Shown here one piece after another: positions 60,162 to 64,000 of a stretch of 64,000 bases of DNA. Made by a program: the position numbers and the translations under genes. The stretch covers positions 1,612,001-1,676,000 of the forward strand of contig NZ_CP018870.1 in NCBI RefSeq assembly GCF_001941845.1, in the 5' to 3' direction. Within the stretch, counting starts at the first letter, position 1; each line of letters opens with the position of its first letter. The notes below the pieces were generated by a model. It was not told where the DNA came from and did no database searches. It worked only from the letters and a program-made list of their open reading frames with translations. Source of the stretch: Streptomyces sp. TN58. GTDB lineage: Bacteria; Actinomycetota; Actinomycetes; Streptomycetales; Streptomycetaceae.

Positions 60162-60689
60162 TCAGCGGCCGCGGAGGCGGCGCACCAGGATGCTGGCGTC
60201 GCCGCGGGACTCAAGGTCGGCGAGGACGACCGCCACCGCCTCGCGGACGATGCGGCCGCGGTCGACGGCCAGGCCGTGTTCGCCGCGCAGCACGAGCCGC
60301 GCGTGCTCCAGGTCCATCAGCTCCTCGGCGGAGACGTAGACCGTGATCTTCTCGTCGTGGCGTTCGCGGCCGCTGGGCCGCCGGTTCGCGCCGCGGCCCT
60401 GGCCCCTGCCCCGCCGGGTCGCCCCGGCCGGGGCGGCAGCCGCCCCGGCGGCCGGCCCAACCGGGTTGGCAGAACCTTCCTGCGGCCGCCGCGGCTGCCC
60501 CACGACGGGCCCGCCCGCTTCCGTACCGGCCTCAGCCTCCCGGCTGCGGCCCCCAGCCGCCGTGCCCCCGGCCGGAGCGGCCGAGTGATCCGCGGCGGGC
60601 GCCTCCTCGGCCCCGCGGCGCGGCGAGGACGCCTGGAGCGCCATCCCACCGGTCGTACGGAACAGTTCGTCGGCTCCGGGCAGACTCAC
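60162..60689 (-). CDS. Small ParA-linked protein, possibly ribbon-helix-helix
   Basis: 175 aa. The first 110 residues are Ala/Gly/Arg-rich and disordered. The last 60 ('KITVYVSAEELMDLEHARLV' then 'DRGRIVREAVAVVLADLES') look like an RHH-type DNA-binding or ParB-like partner helix set. The GTG overlaps the parA stop (GTGA), so the two proteins are made together. I infer that it is the ParA partner; I know no assigned function. Confidence 0.7.
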   Translation of the reverse strand: MSLPGADELFRTTGGMALQASSPRRGAEEAPAADHSAAPAGGTAAGGRSREAEAGTEAGGPVVGQPRRPQEGSANPVGPAAGAAAAPAGATRRGRGQGRGANRRPSGRERHDEKITVYVSAEELMDLEHARLVLRGEHGLAVDRGRIVREAVAVVLADLESRGDASILVRRLRGR

Positions 60690-61846
60690 TCGGCGTGACA
60701 CCGGGCGAGCACCTCCCTGGCGAGCTGGCGGTAGGCGGCGGCGCCGACGGAGTTGGAGGCGTACGTCGTGATCGGCTCGCCGGCGACCGTGGTCTCCGGG
60801 AAGCGCACCGTCCGGCCGATGACCGTGTGGTAGACGTGGTCGTCGAAGGCCTCGACGACGCGCGCCAGCACCTCGCGGCTGTGCACCGTGCGGGAGTCGT
60901 ACATGGTGGCGAGGATCCCGTCGAGCTCCAGCTCGGGGTTGAGCCGCTCCTGCACCTTCTCGATGGTCTCGGTCAGCAGCGCCACGCCGCGCAGCGCGAA
61001 GAACTCGCACTCCAGCGGGACGATGACCTTGTGAGCCGCCGTCAGGGCGTTCACGGTCAGCAGACCGAGCGAGGGCTGACAGTCGATCACGATGTAGTCG
61101 TAGTCGGCCATCAGGGGCTTCAGGGCCCGCTGGAGGGTGGACTCGCGGGCGACCTCGCTGACCAACTGCACTTCCGCAGCGGACAGGTCGATGTTGCTCG
61201 GCAGCAGGTCCATGTTGGGGACCGCCGTCTTGAGCAGCACCTCGTCGGCCGACATGCCCCGCTCCATGAGCAGGTTGTAGACCGTCAGGTCGAGTTCCAT
61301 CGGGTTCACGCCGAGGCCCACGGACAGCGCGCCCTGCGGGTCGAAGTCGACGAGCAGCACGCGGCGCCCGTACTCGGCGAGCGCGGCACCCAGGTTGATG
61401 GTCGACGTGGTCTTGCCCACGCCGCCCTTCTGGTTGCACATCGCGATGATCTTCGCCGGACCGTGGTCGGTCAGCGGACCCGGGATCGGGAAGTACGGGA
61501 GGGGGCGTCCGGTCGGGCCGATCCGCTCACGGCGCTGGCGTGCAGCGTCGGGGGCGAGGGTGGCCGCGTACTCGGGGTCCGGTTCGTACTCCGCGTCGGG
61601 GTCGTAGAAGTGCCCCTCGGGCACATTGTCGTAGTCGGCGAATCCCGTGGGCTTGTCGCCGCTCAGGTCGCCGGCCCTGGAGTTCACGTCTAGGCCGTCC
61701 ATGCTCTTTTGGGGCGTCGTCATGTGCTGGTGGTTTGCGAAGGTGCGTACTGCGACGGAGCCGACTGCTTCGAGCCCGGCAGGACTCTGGCCCCGCTCAG
61801 GGACTCCAGCTCCACCACCCCCAGGAGTAAATGTCGACTTATTCAC
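60686..61846 (-). CDS. Orphan ParA-family ATPase
   Basis: 386 aa. Long N-terminal region of about 130 residues, then the ATPase: deviant Walker A 'MCNQKGGVGKTTSTINLGAA' near 135, 'VLLVDFDPQGALSVGLGVNP' near 163 and 'YDYIVIDCQPSLGLLTVNAL' near 250. Belongs to Soj/ParA partition ATPases but lies away from oriC-type genes, beside scpAB, suggesting a role in chromosome or complex positioning. The GTG at 61846 has GAGGAGG about 11 bases upstream; the ATG at 61723 is an alternative without RBS. Confidence 0.88.
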   Translation of the reverse strand: MNKSTFTPGGGGAGVPERGQSPAGLEAVGSVAVRTFANHQHMTTPQKSMDGLDVNSRAGDLSGDKPTGFADYDNVPEGHFYDPDAEYEPDPEYAATLAPDAARQRRERIGPTGRPLPYFPIPGPLTDHGPAKIIAMCNQKGGVGKTTSTINLGAALAEYGRRVLLVDFDPQGALSVGLGVNPMELDLTVYNLLMERGMSADEVLLKTAVPNMDLLPSNIDLSAAEVQLVSEVARESTLQRALKPLMADYDYIVIDCQPSLGLLTVNALTAAHKVIVPLECEFFALRGVALLTETIEKVQERLNPELELDGILATMYDSRTVHSREVLARVVEAFDDHVYHTVIGRTVRFPETTVAGEPITTYASNSVGAAAYRQLAREVLARCHAE

Positions 61847-62172
61847 AAGTCGTCTTACCTCCTCGGACGTGACCAGGACACTTATCGATAGGTCAGCGTG
61901 GCACCATGCCGACGGTTGGCGACTCTATGGCGTGTCACCACCCAGCGGCAACACAATCCGCCGGACCCGGCACGATGTGTCGGCAACCGAACACCACTCT
62001 GTCAAGGGCGTCCGAGCTGTCGCTGCGAAGTTTCGCGGGTGCGCGAAAGGGTTAAAGGGTTACGTTCGAGGCGAGTTGAGCGGGATCTCGGGGCTCTGCG
62101 CATACGCGTCCGGCCGGACCTTGCGGGCAAGGTCCGGCCGGATACGTGAGATTGACGTCAGTCGTTGACGTG
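61847..62172. other. Intergenic region between parA and ald
   Basis: No supported gene is visible in these 326 bases. The parA promoter should lie near 61860-61960, and the ald terminator hairpin is at its right end. The middle (62040-62080) has GGGTTAAAGGGTTA, a short direct repeat of GGGTTA of unknown meaning. Confidence 0.5.
62109..62142 (-). terminator. 16-bp stem-loop terminator after ald
   Basis: TCCGGCCGGACCTTGC (62109-62124) and its perfect inverse (62127-62142) enclose only GG, so the real loop will open a few pairs. It lies 30 bases beyond the ald stop. There is no T tract. Confidence 0.8.
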
Positions 62173-63288
<1,116 letters not shown>

Positions 63289-63441
63289 CGTCGATCACGG
63301 TCCTTGACTCAGGGGGAAATAACGGGGCACTTCCATACATACCCGCCCACAAGAGTGCGCAACGGGATGCACCACAGGATGACGTGGTGAACCCAGTTTA
63401 ATGAAGGATGAGTCGCTGTCTAGCCTTGCAAACGAATAATC

Positions 63442-64000
63442 TCAGTCGGATCCACTACGGATTTCGCAGGCTGCGGGGTCGTCTCCCAGCAATCTGTCTG
63501 CCGCGGAGCGGTGCAGTCGCGCGGCCGCCGGGTCTCCCAGACGGTCCAGCGTGTCGGCCAGCCGGACCTGCAGCGCGGCCTGAAGCCGCTGGTCGCCGGC
63601 CCTGCGCGCCAGCTCGACGGCCTCGCGGCAGGTGTGCAGGGACTCCTCGGGCCGGCCGGCGTACTCCTGGACCCGTGCCATCTCGCTCAACGCCTTGGCC
63701 TGCCCCGGCACATCGGCGAGTTTCCGGTGGCCCGCGGCGGCCGCCCGCCAGCTGCGCAGCGCGTCGCCGTACCGGCCCGCGTACGTGTGGACGTTGCCGA
63801 GCCGCCCGTACAGCCGGGCCTCGTCCGCCCGCTCCCCCCGCGAGAGGGCCTGCGCGAGCGCCCGGCCGAACCAGTCGGCGGCCCGGTGCCAGTCCCCCAG
63901 CTCCTGGTAGGCGCCGCCGACGGATTCCATCGCGCGCCCGGTCGCGTACGGGTCGTTCGCGGCCCTCCCGGCGTCCAGCGCGGCCCGGTAGCGCTCCAGG
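63442..64000 (-). CDS. TPR-repeat protein, 5' part beyond the window
   Basis: The last 186 codons are present; the frame continues without stop to the window edge ('LERYRAALDAGRAAND' upstream of the first internal Met), so the true start lies outside. Repeats 'AYQELGDWHRAADWFGRALA', 'RLGNVHTYAGRYGDALRSW', 'EMARVQEYAGRPEESLHTC' and 'RLADTLDRLGDPAAARLH' are tetratricopeptides of about 40 residues. This pattern is common at the C-terminus of actinobacterial regulators of the SARP/AfsR or STAND type, but the N-terminus is not visible. It is upstream of and co-directional with ald. Confidence 0.8.
   Translation of the reverse strand, partial: LERYRAALDAGRAANDPYATGRAMESVGGAYQELGDWHRAADWFGRALAQALSRGERADEARLYGRLGNVHTYAGRYGDALRSWRAAAAGHRKLADVPGQAKALSEMARVQEYAGRPEESLHTCREAVELARRAGDQRLQAALQVRLADTLDRLGDPAAARLHRSAADRLLGDDPAACEIRSGSD

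Overview
The window is very GC-rich, with strong third-position G/C bias, many GTG starts (plus likely TTG starts), purine-rich ribosome binding sites and little intergenic space. The gene content (secreted streptogrisin-type protease, GDSL lipase, sortase-anchored chitin/cellulose monooxygenase, eukaryotic-type Ser/Thr kinase, SepF paralogue, ScpA/ScpB, orphan ParA, DnaE2 with an ImuB-like partner) points to the chromosome of a Streptomyces or close relative. No rRNA, tRNA, CRISPR array or insertion-sequence transposase was recognised.

Layout. 1-8.2 kb: homogentisate dioxygenase with a promoter/operator, a GntR/UTRA regulator, a tiny repeat-containing protein, an orphan type ISP specificity-domain protein, and a divergent TetR / DrrAB-type ABC exporter pair with two spaced palindromes. 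8.2-16.5 kb: membrane Ser/Thr kinase, GDSL lipase, AAA ATPase, YtrA-type GntR, GNAT/DUF402 pair, LPMO and a class-2-type lipase. 16.7-21.3 kb: imuB-like/dnaE2 translesion operon with an SOS-box-like site. 21.4-23.2 kb: a membrane protein followed by about 790 bp of gene-free, highly palindromic and tandemly repeated DNA.

24.2-34.5 kb is the accessory highlight: an FxSxx-COOH RiPP system. It has a 54-residue precursor ending FNSAL, a radical SAM/SPASM maturase whose C-terminal extension appears to have lost its metal site, an AAC(3)-type acetyltransferase, a TIR-like FxsC, and a 1333-residue protein with ParA-like, TIR-like, NB-ARC-like and TPR regions. It is followed by a DUF4231/SLATT-like membrane protein and a convergent SLOG-like nucleotide-binding protein. 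This mix of peptide modification, nucleotide sensing and membrane-effector-type domains looks like a signalling or conflict system.

34.5-46.7 kb: streptogrisin-like protease, Cys-rich DUF5685 protein, SepF paralogue, acyl-CoA dehydrogenase, MFS exporter, PIG-V-like membrane enzyme, PAP2 phosphatase, Rpf/LysM wall hydrolase and two unknowns. 46.7-64 kb is mostly minus-strand housekeeping: der, plsC, cmk, tyrA; then an NAD-salvage block (pnuC, nadR-like, NrtR-like Nudix regulator, ADP-ribosylglycohydrolase, nucleotidyltransferases) with a near-ideal NrtR-type palindrome; then rluB, scpB, scpA, a small basic protein, parA, ald and a truncated TPR gene at the edge.

Two dispersed palindromic repeat families occur between genes: a 25-bp-armed element at 3968-4063 and 12771-12824, and a CGCCGGCG-centred family at 12296, 22461, 22806, 22994 and 60002-60111. 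All functional calls are from reading the sequence and recalled family knowledge; no database search was run.
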